A stretch of DNA of 64,000 nucleotides from Leptodactylus fallax (GCA_947044405.1 CAMRHE010000035.1:7785501-7849500), one strand, 5' to 3'; numbered from the stretch's first letter, positions 1 to 11,775 are shown. The notes: a model not told the origin generated them from the letters alone. Translations and numbers: made by a program.

Positions 1-2950
1 CTGATTGTTATCTTAAATGGCCCTTTTGATTGGATTTTCATGGAATATCAAAGTACACTAAAAGATGAAAGAAGCTATTTTCTACACAACTCTACTATAC
101 GATCCACTGTCAAAATACCAGCACTCAATTTTTTTACTCTCTTACTGAAAAATACATTTACGGAGAGAGGTTTACACACTACAGTCAATGCCGGAAAATA
201 TTTTCACAACACTGAATGTATGAGCACTATTCATTGCTTTCTAGATGAAGGAAGTTAAGTCAGATTATTATGAATAATAATAATAATTAATAATAAATAA
301 TTAAAATAAATTGTTAGCTGAGTATCTGATTCTTTTGGCAGGTAATGGTGACATACATAGGGCATTCACCACTCACTTCCTCAGTTAAGTGTAAACACCT
401 TTTTACTTTTCTTCCACTTGTATTTTCAAAGTTAACTTTTTCCTTTCACTTAGGAAATTTTATTCTGTGTGCTACTTTACTGTGATTCACATAAACATTG
501 TTTTATAGGCTGCATGCAGTTATACGTGGCAATAAGTTTACCATTAATATGAAGTTTTGCTCCTATTTCGAGAGGTGTAATGGCATTTCCTACTCACTGA
601 TTTAAAATTTTTTGAAATCAAGTTTAATTAGTAAAATAGATTTAGTAAATATTAAATGTATTATTTGTGACTACTGCAGTATTAGGGCATATCAACAAAG
701 ATATATGTTATCAGATTAAAATAATATACAATGATTTTATAGTAATTCCATCATGGTAGTGCAGTATATATACAATTGTTGCACATAATAGTTAGTGAAG
801 ATTTTTTTCTTATCAGGTATCAGATATCTCTATAATAAATTAGTTCAAATTATTGCCACATTTACATTAAACCCATATGTGTATCTGAGCTGTATTTTAT
901 TTCAGAATCAAAAAACAATCATTATCTATAGAAGTTCTTAAAGGGACACATTGTTTTTATTTTATTGTAATATTTTTAAGCATAAACATCACGTAAAACT
1001 TCCATATTTATAATGATGTGAAACATATATTGTGAGATATAACATTTTTTTCATAGTATAATAAAGATTATTTTTTGATACTTTATTATTTATTTACTAA
1101 TATACTTTTCATGATTGGTATCTTTTATAAAATTATATATTTTACTTTCTTATACAAAAATGAATTTTTCAGACAAAAATAGTTTGCTTTAGAGGCATTC
1201 ACAATTGGTCTGACAGTTGAACCGGAAATCACTTCAGTAAAACTCTTCAATCGCTTTCGCCCAGTTCCTTTCTTTAAGTAAGAAAAAATGCTTTTCTATA
1301 GCTTCATCAAGTTATGTATTGTTGAATGATCTCTCCTGGGCAACTTTTCATACATCACTGCTCCCTTGCCTTGACAATACGTATAGACAAAGCTGCTCCC
1401 AGAGACTGCATAGCACAATATGTAGCTTGATAGAAGCATATTCAAGCCATTAGCATACCAGAAACATTAATTTACCAGGCCTCTGAGGAGCAAATAAAGC
1501 CATAGTGGAGTGAAATAATGCACAGGAAGTATGCAGCATATCAGTAAAATGCAAATCCAGAAACCAGTTCTGGGTTATATTATAAATAAATGAGCAAAAT
1601 AAATTAAAGAAAATAAATCAAATATAAAAGTGTGTCAGATTGCTTTAATGACATGACTGCTGAAAAGTGGCAGGTTTTATCCTCATAGCAAACGTTCTTG
1701 CTGGAATTACTAGCTTCATCTATGAAACAGCTCTCAGAGCGTGTCCTGCAGAGTTTTGGATAAGTATTTTGTTTATTTTGCTGGGTTACATAAGCTCTTC
1801 GGACCCAAATAATGATATTCTAATTGAGCATTTCTCAAACCTGCCATCAGTTACCCTGAGTGGGCCTATTTAAATCACTGCATGAGATTAGCTAAATTAG
1901 TTTTAATGACTGAGCCAGTCTTTAGTCAACCTGTGCTCATCCATAAATTCTGGACTGTTAATCACTAGTTGAGACGTACATTTGTTTGTTGGCAAGTGTT
2001 GACCTACATTCACAATAATAAGCAAAACTTTAGTTTTTAAGTAAATAATAAGACACCATTTGTGAATAAGATAATTTATTTAGATACTGGAAATTTTCAT
2101 TTACTTTTTTGTTAAGTAACATTTTTCTTGTACTTTTGAGAGTTCAAGATTGAATAGTGGGTATCTAGTGACCTCTGCTGTTGGATTCCTTGCATTAGCA
2201 ATTTCGGCACTAGAATCTCAACATGTATAGTACAAATAGGCATTTACCTTGCTGAACCTTCATGTTATAATGATGCAGCAGATTCATTTTATGTAATTTC
2301 TTAATATAAAACTGTACAATCAGATACAATTTGCTCTATATTCAGCAAAATTCCAGTTTAGGATTTATGCAATCTAATCACACTTTAATTTGCTGTATTA
2401 AAAAAATACTATGAAAATATAATTTGCAATATAATTTAATGATTTCAGCAATATCCTTAATGACTCTAAAACGCACTTCAAGGAGTCCCAAGAGCAAGGT
2501 TGCAGTCTAATATACAATCTTTGAATCATAGTGGGATCTGTTTAAGCAGAAACCCGATTTAATGCAATTGCACTCTGTGTTAAAATATATTTCAAACGTA
2601 TATGGTTATTTTGCCTTCTCTTTTATATAATTATTTTATTCATATTCAAACTGTGCTTATACTATTAGTATTCGTAAAATGTGAAATCCCTTTACAGTCT
2701 TAAAACTTTATTTCCTTAGCAATTATGGACATTAGGAAGCAATTTCAGAAGAGGATAAAGGGAGTAATTACAATGACACATACTAAATGCAAGTTGCCAA
2801 CTTTTAACTATATCTATTGTTGGTTATGAGAAACATAATGATAATATGTATAATAATATTTAATTAATAATACTTATCATAAAGATGATGATAATAAGAA
2901 TTAGAAATTGCATGCCTATATGTTGAAATCTCTGAAATGACAACCTAAAA
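1..2950. other. AT-rich unique DNA, no gene recognised
   Basis: There are only short chance reading frames, none with a recognisable domain. I see no terminal inverted repeat, tandem array or retroelement tail. Several TAAT/ATTA-rich blocks look like unique sequence. It could be intron or intergenic DNA; conservation with another genome would be needed to say whether any of it is regulatory. Confidence 0.5.
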
Positions 2951-2959
2951 GAGCATTGA

Positions 2960-3560
2960 AAATTAGTGTTCTAGGGGTTAAACCACAAACAGCAAAAAGT
3001 GAGCTCTTGTATAAATGCCCGACAATGGAGAGGGGAGTTTACAACACTACACCAGAATTTCAAGTAATATTCAGCACCGATGTAAATATATTAAAACTTA
3101 ACATTTAATAATATATATTTAAAAAGAGGAAAGCCCCAAAAAAGAGCATAATAATAAAACAACAAATGTGGTGTTACTAAAACAGACATCCAAGTCAAAT
3201 AACCACAGTAGGAAAATTGGAAAGGTCTTACTCAAATCTGATGACGAGAGCGTATGAGGGCACACAACCGGGAGAGGAATCAATGGTCCCTACACTTCCC
3301 CTTAAAGTCAGTCCCTCAATCCCATATAGTGACTCCTGTCCTGACAAGGGCAGTACCAAACTGATCCTTATAAACTCTGTTAGTCCCTAGTTCCTACGCG
3401 TTTCCTGACATGTTATGCGCCAATCATCAGGGGACCTTACTAAACTGAAGTAAAGATTGTCCAGCATCTATGGTAGGACAGATAAACAAAACCTCTCAGT
3501 GGAGGCAAAATACTACATAGCTAACTCCACATAGTGACAATGACTGCCTTGTCTCTCCTC
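2960..3560 (-). repeat. Decayed Penelope-like terminal segment (candidate)
   Basis: This stretch surrounds a hammerhead-like core (3383-3435, minus strand) of the kind known from the terminal repeats of Penelope-like elements (PLEs). No reverse transcriptase or GIY-YIG reading frame is attached, so this would be an orphan end. The limits are approximate and set only by the change in sequence texture. Confidence 0.4.
3383..3435 (-). ncRNA. Hammerhead-ribozyme-like motif
   Basis: On the minus strand the core reads CTGATGA (3424-3430), then a stem-II region, then GAAAC (3400-3404) directly followed by GCGTA. Stem II can form five pairs (TTGGC with GTCAG, two wobble pairs). Stem III would be two pairs closed by a GC dinucleotide before the GTA cleavage triplet. 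GTCCC and GGGAC on the two sides can form stem I. PLE hammerheads are known to have this very short stem III. Self-cleavage is inferred, not shown. Confidence 0.6.
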
Positions 3561-3920
3561 CTGGTTATATTAAACATGTATTTGTGAATAAGAAACATGT
3601 GATCTTACAAATTGAACAACCAGTGAGACAACTGAATAATTTTCATAATTTATTAAATTAAATTTACAAATCAAGTTTTCATTGCTTTTAAATGCATGGA
3701 AATATTTTTCATGAGTTATTGGAGTTTTTTTTTTTGTAGTATATAAAACATTTTCTCTGTTTTTTTAATTCTTATAGAGAATTTTATGGGAAAGAGCAAC
3801 AAAATATAAAGTCATAGACAGAACATGCTGCTTTTGGAATTAAATAGTGCAAATGCTGCAAATCACAATTCTAAACAGAATAGATCAAATAAAAGTTGTT
3901 TTATTTTTCATGTTGTGGAA
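3560..3920. other. AT-rich DNA, nothing recognised
   Basis: Homopolymer-rich sequence with several T runs. No reading frame, terminal repeat or element tail is visible. Confidence 0.4.
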
Positions 3921-3921
3921 G

Positions 3922-4320
3922 CTTAGCTTTTTTTTGCAGATTTTGCTGTGTTTTTTTTTTTAGTTAAAGCCAGGAGTGGCTACAAAAGAAATTGAAAATA
4001 TATAGGAAGTTCTTATACTTCTCCCTTCTGCTCAATCCACTCCTGGCTTTGGCTCAAGAAAACCCATCAAAATTTACAACAAAAAAACTGTGTTTCTGCA
4101 TTTCTTCAGCCTCATCCTGAGGCCACACATTGTTGTAATGCGCCGTTTTTGGCTGTTATGGAAACACAGTGATAAAAAATGCAGCAAAGTGAATGAGATT
4201 TCATTTACTCTCATTGACAAATTGCAGGAAAAAACACTGGAAAAATCCAGTGATGCATGCATGCATTTTAAACCAAAGGCAGAAGTGGATGAAGCAGGAT
4301 GAAGATATCTAAGTATATCT
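3922..4320. repeat. Fold-back MITE copy (AGCCAAAGCCAGG family)
   Basis: Two arms are complementary. One carries TTGCAGATTTTGCTG and AAAGCCAGGAGTGG near 3936-3980; the other carries CCACTCCTGGCTTTGGCTC near 4035-4055. The same arrangement recurs at 11773-11999 and 33695-33895. This is a non-coding interspersed repeat; the superfamily is not determined because no clear target duplication was found. The part after about 4140 is less certain. Confidence 0.5.
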
Positions 4321-4374
4321 TCCATTCCTTTTGAATCCTCTTCTGGATTTTCCTCAAAAAACTGACTAGAAAAA

Positions 4375-4722
4375 CTGTCTCAGGCCAGAGTCCCCAGGCT
4401 GAGTCCCCAGGCTAAACCCCCACGCAGAGAATCGCTGCCAAAAAAAACAAATTTTGTTTTTTTCCACAGCGTTTTTCACAGAAAGTCTGCAGACTTTCTG
4501 CTTCTATTATACCTATATAGCAAACTCCAGCGTTTCCGTAGGTATAATTGACATTCTGCAATTTACAAAAATGCAAGTGTTTTTGAAATCTCAGCATTTC
4601 TGCTGCGGATTAGCCAGAATCCCATCCACTTTGAGGTTAATGTAAAACACCTCGTTTTTTTGCCGCAGTGTTTCCACTTCTGCCAATACGCTGCATTTTC
4701 TCAACATGGGGCCCTGGCATCA
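4375..4722. repeat. Interspersed repeat, GTGGGGCCCTGGC family, copy 1
   Basis: It shares an ordered set of blocks with 5041-5372: TTTCTGC-TTATTATA, GGTATAATTGACAT, TTTTTGAAA, CAGAATCC-ATCCAC, and a terminal block of the type TGGGGCCCTGGC. There is no coding potential. A non-autonomous DNA transposon is the likeliest explanation, but the ends are not sharply defined. Confidence 0.5.
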
Positions 4723-5040
4723 AAAACTGAAATTTTTCTGAAAAAACTAACCTAGGAAGAGTTAAAAATATTGCAAAATGCTTTGTTTTAATCCAATTTA
4801 TACACAAACCTGTTTTTTAACTTTGAAAGCTTGCAAAAATACACCCAAAGTTTTTAATGTCATTTTCCAGTTTGTAGCAATTTGCACATGCATTTATTGA
4901 CATTTTGAAATCCTATAAACATGGGTATAGCATATCAGAAAATGGCAGAATGTACCATAACAAAAGCATGCTGCATTTTTATTAAAAAAAAAAAATGCCA
5001 GTGCCCCCAAAACACTTGGAGGCAGATTTAGACTGAGCCC

Positions 5041-5372
5041 ATATTGGGAAAAGCTGCTTTTTAGTTGCAGATTTTGCTGCAGTTTTTTGAGCCAAAGCCA
5101 AGCCTAAGGCCCCACATAGCAAAACGCAGCAAAAAATGCTTTGTTTTTCATTGCGTTTTAGCAGAGTTTTCCTCTGCTGACTTTCTGCCCTTATTATATC
5201 TTGCAGGTATAATTGACATGCTGCGATTTTCAAAACCACGGGTGTTTTTGAAAATGGCGTTTTTCCGCTGCTGATTTTTTTTTCTGCAATGTGTGGATGA
5301 GATTATCCAGAATCCTATCCACTTTTCAGTTACTGTAAAATGCAATGTGGGGCCCTGGCCTCAGACTAAAAA
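5041..5372. repeat. Interspersed repeat, GTGGGGCCCTGGC family, copy 2
   Basis: Second local copy of the repeat at 4375-4722, with the same block order and a clear terminal GTGGGGCCCTGGCCTCAG. Its left part also carries the TTGCAGATTTTGCTGCAG / GAGCCAAAGCCA block of the fold-back family at 3922, so the two families may be nested or share ends. Confidence 0.5.
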
Positions 5373-5403
5373 CAGCTTTTCTGCATAGTGGGGACTTAGC
5401 CTT

Positions 5404-5740
5404 AGGGCCTTTTAAAAAAACCGAGTCCCGTCCGTGGAAAAAGGCCTATATGTGAGCTGTATTTCCCAGACTGAACTCAGTCATGTGCATGGGAGTCACT
5501 GCATCATAGTCAGTTATGATATGGTGAGCTCCCGAACACACCGATTGCTACAATAATGAGCAGATATTGTTATGTCAGTTCTTTACTGTAGCGATTGAGC
5601 AATTCAGGAGCTCAGTAAATCACAATTTACTATGATGCAGTGACTCCCATTCATTTGGGGGAGTTCAGTCCAGGAAATACAGCCCACACACGAACTGTTT
5701 TCCACAGACGGGACTCGGTCATGTGAAAGGGCCCTTACTG
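5404..5740. repeat. Fold-back element with ~110-bp inverted arms
   Basis: The left arm runs GAGTCCCGTC ... GAGCTGTATTTCCCAGACTG ... GGGAGTCACTGCATCATAGT. The right arm (about 5625-5735) is its reverse complement with a few differences. The centre is about 90 bp of unrelated AT-rich sequence. This is the typical shape of a fold-back MITE. No target duplication could be fixed. Confidence 0.65.
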
Positions 5741-5744
5741 TTGT

Positions 5745-6340
5745 GGTTATAACTTATGTGGTACATTTTGGTGCCACATGCTGTATTTAGTTTGAGACTT
5801 GCTAGTCAAATGGTCGTGGCTCACAACAAAAATGGGGTCTGGTTTACTTGCTACAAATTGCAACAAAAGTTTTTGCATGAAATTTTGGTTCAAAGCAAGT
5901 AAATAATTAGGTGGAATAAATTAAGCATATATTCTCATGACCATGGGTGGAAATTTTGCACCCAAGGGGCACCCATTTTTGAGGAACCCTCATACATTGC
6001 AGTGTATGGAGGTGTGAATGAAAACGGACAAAAATAGAGCATGGCCTATATTTTGACGGAACATTACAATGGACCATCAAAATATCGGTCATGTGAATAG
6101 CCCCCATTCACAATCAGTTAAATGAATATGGCTGTGGGACGATGTTAAAAAACAGCTGTTACACAGCCAATTTTCACAGTCATGTGAATATAGGGTTAAG
6201 CTGGCCATACATGCTAGATTTTAGACTGCTGAAGTGGAACATTTAGAATGTTTGAGAAATGATCGCATGTACATAAACCTATGAGCATTCGTCCCATACA
6301 GCTGAAAGAGGACCAAGGGCTGGGCCCACGGGTTCAGCAG
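5745..6340. other. Degenerate MITE-like sequence
   Basis: Short motifs such as GGTCATGTGAATAG and its partial inverse recur here, and CTGGCCATACATGCTAGATT near 6200 resembles the end of a non-autonomous DNA transposon. No complete pair of ends was found. No coding sequence. Confidence 0.3.
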
Positions 6341-7290
6341 GTACACGATGCCACACAGAAAAACACACCGTTTTAATTCCCAGAACAATGTTTACTGAGT
6401 AAAGCAATGAAGAGAGATCTGGGAAAATATGCATCAAGGTATAAACAGAGAGAAAAAATACAAAATGCTATGGAACAGATTATTGCAGCAAACCAATACC
6501 ATACCCCTTAGTTCCCACAATTACTTAAACAGGTAATGGATTCAAGTCCTTTAAGAACGCGGTTTTCCTGGATCGGTCCCTCGTTGGGGTGCACCCTAAG
6601 TATTGCGCAATACTGTTTGTAATCCAATGGTTAAATTGTAATCCACAGGCAAATGCTGGCTTCCCCTTCAAGTACAGTTATAGGCCTTGCTCCATCTCCC
6701 CGTAGTGCAACACTTAAAAGATAGGCCAGTCTCTCCAATGATAAGGTGTCAGCCTAAGAGTCCCTTATATAACTACCACCACGTGGTTTAAGTAGATGCG
6801 GCCAAGCCGTACTCACAAGTCCTTGAGGCCTTTCCTTCATGTAGACACTTTATCTTCTGTGCTTCAGGGGTGTCTTGACTACGTCCTCAGCCAGCACCAC
6901 AGTCACTGTGTCCCAGAACTCAGTCCTCCGCCAGCACCAAGACTTCACCTGCAGTCAGCTCAGCTCAGGCCTCCATCTAGCCCAAAGCTCTCTACAGCAG
7001 CCCAGCACACCTCAGGCTTACAGTTCCAGATCCTTCTACACACCACCCCTCCCTTCGTGTTTCCTGCTGGGTGATGATGCAGTTCCCTATTTCCAGTGGG
7101 AGGCATCAAAACTGCAATCCTAGCGCACTGCCATACTTGTAAAAGTCCAACACGTTACAGTAATTATCTATAATCAGACTTTGAACCCTAGAACAATATT
7201 TACATTAATTCTTATGGGAAGTTTATTACTTTGCTGCCACCTACTGACCAAAGTTAGTTACTGCAGATGTATTGCTTCACAACCTTACAC
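6340..7290 (-). repeat. Possible decayed solo LTR
   Basis: On the minus strand the stretch could start TGTAAGGTTGTGAAGC and includes a purine/pyrimidine layout like the confirmed LTRs elsewhere in the window. No matching target duplication and no second copy were found, so this is only a candidate. The two overlapping reading frames at 6796-7123 have no recognisable domain and are probably chance frames in GC-richer sequence. Confidence 0.22.
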
Positions 7291-7319
7291 AGCCAACCAT
7301 CAACTAAAACTGATAAGTT

Positions 7320-7545
7320 CAAAATAGGGCTGGTCAGAATCCTGCGGACTGGGGAGAATGTTCATTGGAACATTCATTGTTGCATGTGTCAGTAGTCTGT
7401 ACGAATGATCAAGGAATGTTTGTCCCATACTAAAATCTAATGGGTGGGGCGAGCTTTAGACCAGACAGTCTAACAATATATCAGATTTCTAACTCAACAT
7501 CAGCCACTGTGAAAAATCTGGCATGTTTGCAGACTGCCCAAGTTT
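7320..7545. other. Unassigned sequence, possibly MITE remnant
   Basis: Contains palindromic pieces (GTTCATTGGAACATTCATTG) but no defined ends and no coding sequence. Confidence 0.25.
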
Positions 7546-7551
7546 ATACTG

Positions 7552-7835
7552 TCTTAAGCCTCATGCACACGAACGTACCTTTGATCTGCAATTGCAGATC
7601 CACAATTGCAGATCAAAGTAAGGACACATGCTTTTGAATGGACCCAAATACACAACCATAGTTTTGGCGGCTGTGTGCCTGAGCCAAATTGAAGAGCCAC
7701 AAATCTTGGAGCAGGTCCTAGAACTGTCCATAATCGAGGATATTTCAATTCATTTGGAATGTATGAGTCAGTGAAAACCACGGATAACACACGGATACCA
7801 ATCCATGTGTCATTCGTGCCATTTTCACTGACCCG
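7552..7835. repeat. Interspersed repeat, copy 1 of CACACGAACGTA family
   Basis: It shares ordered blocks with 11520-11775: a GATCTGCAATTGCAGATC-type palindrome, then ATACACAACC / CACACAGCC, GTGTGCCTGAGCCAAATTGA, GGAGCAG-TCC, and TCAGTGAAAACCAC. Non-coding. The related stretch at 16230-16340 has the same theme. Probably a non-autonomous DNA transposon. Confidence 0.5.
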
Positions 7836-9180
7836 GAGACTGCACAGTTAATTTGGATCATTGATTGAGGACTTCCAGATATTACTAAAGGATTTAAAAT
7901 AATACCTGGCTGAAGCATTTAAAAAATAAAAGAATAAAAAAGTCACAATACTTTTTTGCGTACATTTTATCTAATTTAGTATTTATTTTTAAATCCGCTA
8001 CCTCCTGCCACAGCAGGGCAAAATCCTCTCACCCGCTCCAGAGTGCTGCCTCCCGGCCGCTACTATGATGTGGGCTTCGCCACCTATGTGACCAGACATC
8101 AGGAGCCACCCCTGCTCGCTAGCACAGACACAGCCACTCCACTACAGCAGCTCCCCCCATCATAAAGGAGAGAAGATAGAGAGGGCATTGGGGCACTGCC
8201 ACACACAGAGTATTTAGAGAGAGCAAGAGAGAGTGTCAGTAAATTTGTTTAAAATCCGCTGACCCTGCACCATTAATTGTGAATGTATGTTAGGGTTACT
8301 AACCCTAACCCTTTTACAAGATTCTTCCGGAGCGAATCAGAAAAGATTATTTTTCGAGAAACATGAGTATTAAATAGATTATGTCATTTCAACAAACCTT
8401 GCATAAATAACACAGGTGATTATGACAAACTTTGCAATATATGTTATCAGAAAGAAATGTCTCTTTCTGTCCTTTTCAGACTATTTCCTTGGTCCCCCAC
8501 TCTCTACTAAAACAACATTCATTTTGAAAATCACTCTATTGGTCTTGAGACGGACTGCAGGTCACATGACCATAGAAGTCTTTGTAGAGGAAATGGGGAG
8601 AAGTGAGCAGAAGGAGTAGTAAGCAGAAAGAGATAAGACAAGAAAGACAGTTTTTTTCTATAACATATACTTTATTGAGTTTAAAATGAAAAAAGAGAAA
8701 TACATTGACACAAGTTACAGAGTAACACGCCATCAGGGGGATAATGTACATTTGTAACATAGCAATAAAATGTATGCACATGATCTGGGGGAAAAAAACA
8801 CTCGAGACTACAATAGTACAAGAAACCATTGTAAGTAAAGGGAGGAATGGAAAAGGCAGGTATAAGGTAATGGAAGTAATAGAGTTAAGATGCTATATAA
8901 AAGGTGCTAGGGACAAGTAAACAGCTGTAGCTCTATAAAGGAAATTGTATTCAAATGTACAATAAGTAATATTGAAGGAAATGTACTAAAGTGCAGCGTA
9001 AAATATTAAAATATAACATGAAAACGGAAAACAAAAAAAGAAAAATATGTGCAAATAATATTAAAGGGTATTAAAAACATGAAACAATGTAGTTCCATTG
9101 GTTATGCTTCATTCAGGAGTGGGTTAGCGATTCTAGATGGAACAAAGTAACCAAACTAGAGAAGTAACTTTCCCATTTTC
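7836..9180. other. No gene; GC-richer patch then AT-rich DNA
   Basis: A GC-richer patch lies at about 7990-8290, with no open frame of note. The rest is AT-rich, with A-rich stretches near 8660-8700 and 9000-9060. No terminal repeats or domains were recognised. Confidence 0.35.
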
Positions 9181-9182
9181 AG

Positions 9183-9355
9183 TAAGGCTAGGTTCACATT
9201 GGCTTTGGAATCTTGGTATAAAACCGTCGGACCCCATTATAGTCTATGGGGTCCGCAGGTGTCCGCAGGTAACCGCATTTTAAGTGGACAGTCGCTCCAA
9301 CCTCCATATGGGCCCAAATGACGGAGACCCGAATACTAGTGTGAACCTAGCGTAA
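9183..9355. mobile_element. Short MITE with GCTAGGTTCACA terminal repeats
   Basis: The left end reads GGCTAGGTTCACAT and the right end is its near reverse complement, AGTGTGAACCTAGCG. Both are flanked by TAA (9183-9185 and 9353-9355), which fits a 3-bp target duplication of PIF/Harbinger type. At 167 bp it is far too short to be autonomous. The superfamily call rests only on the possible TAA duplication. Confidence 0.6.
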
Positions 9356-10167
9356 AATTAGTTGGTAGAGTCCAACCTGTTAGCAATTAGGTGTTCCATA
9401 GTGCAGCTGTAATACACCATATGAATAATCTCAAAGACAGACACTCCACACTCTTCTATTTTCCAGCTAGGCAAGCTCTGGTAACCGTTAAAACATGAAA
9501 CACTATAGCAGGGGTCGGCAACCCCTGGCATGCGTGCCAAGAGTGGCATATTTTGCTGGCACAGCAGCCAGCACAGGACCTTCAGTTATTAAAAGAAGAG
9601 GGAGCATCCCTTCAGTGCTCTGCTACAGCACTGGTCTAGGACGCTCTCCCTTCTCTTGATTCCCTCTCTGCCCACCAATGAGGGGTAAGGAACGCCCAGG
9701 AGGCGGAGCTCATCATTACAGCACAAGGACCCTGGCTACTGTCTGCATCCAGCAAAGGCTCACTGAGGAGGAGAAGGAAGAAAGCTCCTGCTGGCAAAGT
9801 TAAAGTAAAAAAAAAAACTAACAGGTACATGCTGGGGTTACTGTTTCTATTAATGTCAGGCATTTGGGGTTATTAATTTAGTTTTAGTAATTCCATGTGC
9901 CTCACATTAACAGCAATTAACCCCATCATGTCCCTCACATTAACCCCTGTGTGCCTCACATAGGAGTTACTAATATGTGAGACATATGGATGTACTAATA
10001 AAAGACCTCAATAATGAAGATATTTACTTATTATCTCCCAGTGGCATAACTAGGAATGACTGGGCCCCAAGGCAAACATTTGACATGCCCCCCCCCCCCT
10101 GAACCGCCGCCCCCAACCGCCCCCCGGACCACCCCCTCCAACCCCCACCCAGAAACCGCATTCCTGC

Positions 10168-10843
10168 ACACACTATTATGCGCCATAGTGGCCCCTGCAC
10201 CGCAGTATTATGCCCCATAGTGACCCCTGCACACAGTATTATGTCCCATAGTGGCCCCTGCACACAGTATAATGCAGCATAGTGGCCACTGCACACAGTA
10301 TTATGCCCCATAGTGGCCCCTGCACACAGTATTATGCAGCATAGTGGTCCCTGCACACAGTATTATGCCCCATAGTGACCCCTGCACACAGTATTATGTC
10401 CCATAGTGGCCCCTGCACACAGTATAATGCAGCATAGTGGCCCCTGCACACAGTATTATGCCCCATAGTGGCCCCTGCACACAGTATTATGCAGCATAGT
10501 GGTCCCTGCACACAGTATTATGCCCCATAGTGACCCCTGCACACAGTATTATGCCCCATAGTGGCCCATGCGCACAGTACTATGCCTCATAGTGGCCCCT
10601 GCACACAATATTATGCAGCATAGTGGCCCCTGTACACAGTATTATGCCTCATAGTGGCTCCTGCACACAGTATTATGCCCCATAGTGGCCCCTGCACACA
10701 GTATTATGCAGCATAGTGGCCCCTGCACACAGTATTATGCCCCATAGTGGCCCCTGCACACAGTATTATGCAGCATAGTGGCCCCTGCACACAGTATTAT
10801 GCAGCATAGTGGCCCCTGCACACAGTATTATGCCCCATTGGGG
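10168..10843 (+). repeat. 31-bp minisatellite in hAT-type element
   Basis: About 22 tandem copies of a 31-base unit containing CACACAGTATTATG and CCCCATAGTGGCCCCTG. Variant units (GCAGCATAG versus CCCCATAG) recur in the same order 155 bases apart (10204 and 10359), so there is a five-unit higher-order period. The reading frames across it are an effect of the repeat and not genes. Confidence 0.92.
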
Positions 10844-10860
10844 ACCACCCATGAACAATT

Positions 10861-10897
10861 ATTATACTCTGGGAACTTTTCAGACCCAGAGTATAAT
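10861..10897. repeat. Conserved hairpin, copy a
   Basis: Thirteen-base arms ATTATACTCTGGG and CCCAGAGTATAAT are perfectly complementary around an 11-base centre. Degenerate member of the hairpin family seen intact at 30249, 44406 and 51529. Confidence 0.75.
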
Positions 10898-11147
10898 GAT
10901 CAGAGACCCAGGGGAGGATACAAACACAAAAAACAATGCTACTTACCTGTTCCTCGCTCCGGTCCACTCCCTGCTACTTCGGCCTTCTTCAATGTTGGAC
11001 CAGGCCGGCGTCACATGATCCGGGCCGGCGCAAAATGACGTTGGCTGACGTCTGGGACGTAACCAAACAGGCCCGAAGCCTGGAGAAGCGTAGGAGAGGT
11101 AAGTACGTTGTTTTTTATGTTCCCTCACCTCCCCTGGGCCTCCGATT

Positions 11148-11185
11148 ATTATACTCTGAGGTCTGAAAAGACCCTGGAGTATAAT
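11148..11185. repeat. Conserved hairpin, copy b
   Basis: Seventeen-base arms around a GAAA loop. One mismatch and two G-T pairs interrupt the stem. It sits about 10 bases after a CCTGGGCCTCCG block that precedes this hairpin in the other full copies. Confidence 0.75.
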
Positions 11186-11519
11186 GATAGCAGTAATTGT
11201 GGGGTTCGGCCTGCAGCTTTACCTACCGATCCCCGCTACTGCTCACAGCCGCCTCCGCAGAGTGGGGATCGGTAAGTATATAGGGCCCGTTACCTGCTGG
11301 GGTTACTCCAGCAGGTAACAGCATATAAAAAAAAAAAAAGCATCAGGGGCCCGCAGGGCCCCGTAATGTCCCGCGCCCTGTGGCAGCCGCTACCACCGCT
11401 ACCCCGGTAGTTACGCCCCTGTTAACTCCATATGTCTCACATATCAGTAACCCTTACATAAAGCACACAGGGGTTAATGTGAGGTACATGATAGGGTTAA
11501 CTGCTATTAATATGAGGCA

Positions 11520-11775
11520 CATGGAGTTGCTAAACTGTAACGCACATGACCATACGTTTTATCTACAATTGTGGATAAAAGTATGGATCTATACATTTCA
11601 ATGGGCTCATACACACAGCCGTTGTTTTTGCAGTTGTGTGTCCGGGCCAAATTGAACAGCTGCAAATTATGGAGCAGATCCAATATCTCTAAGCATTTGT
11701 GGCCCTGTCAATTCATTTTTAATATACAGGTCAGTGAAAACCACATCCGTGCCATTTGTGTGCAGGAGCCCTAAG
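11520..11775. repeat. Interspersed repeat, copy 2 of CACACGAACGTA family
   Basis: Matches 7552-7835 in block order, including the inner ATCTACAATTGTGGAT palindrome and the TCAGTGAAAACCACATCCGTG end. Non-coding. Confidence 0.5.

Larger units (their letters stand above)
10039..11421 (+). mobile_element. Non-autonomous hAT-type element, CAGTGGCATAAC family
   Basis: Begins CAGTGGCATAACTAGG and ends TAGTTACGCCCCTG, an inverted pair. The flanks TTATCTCC and TTAACTCC match at 7 of 8 bases, consistent with an aged hAT target duplication. Inside, in order: a C-rich tract, a 31-bp minisatellite (10168-10843), two hairpins (10861, 11148) and an A-rich tract before the right end. Other copies lie at 43387-44707 (+), 53425-53881 (-) and 30043-31304 (-, truncated). 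No transposase is encoded. Confidence 0.88.
9835..11545. repeat. Long inverted repeat arms inside the hAT element
   Basis: About 150 bp at 9835-9990 (TGAGACATATGG, GTGAGGCACACAGGGG on the opposite strand) is the near reverse complement of 11425-11545. The hAT element therefore carries internal fold-back arms. The second hAT-type element (10039-11421) sits between them, at the tip of the potential hairpin. Confidence 0.7.

Noticed and set aside
6796..7123. Two overlapping proline- and serine-rich frames
   Set aside because: No domain, no splice context, and the stretch looks like a decayed repeat. Composition alone explains the open frames.
10024..10356. 110-codon frame on the minus strand
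   Set aside because: It is a translation of the minisatellite and hAT terminus; the repeated peptide only reflects the DNA repeat.
10168..10843. Regular ~31-bp repeats that could suggest a CRISPR array
   Set aside because: The units are directly adjacent with no unique spacers, and the setting is a vertebrate transposon. It is a minisatellite.
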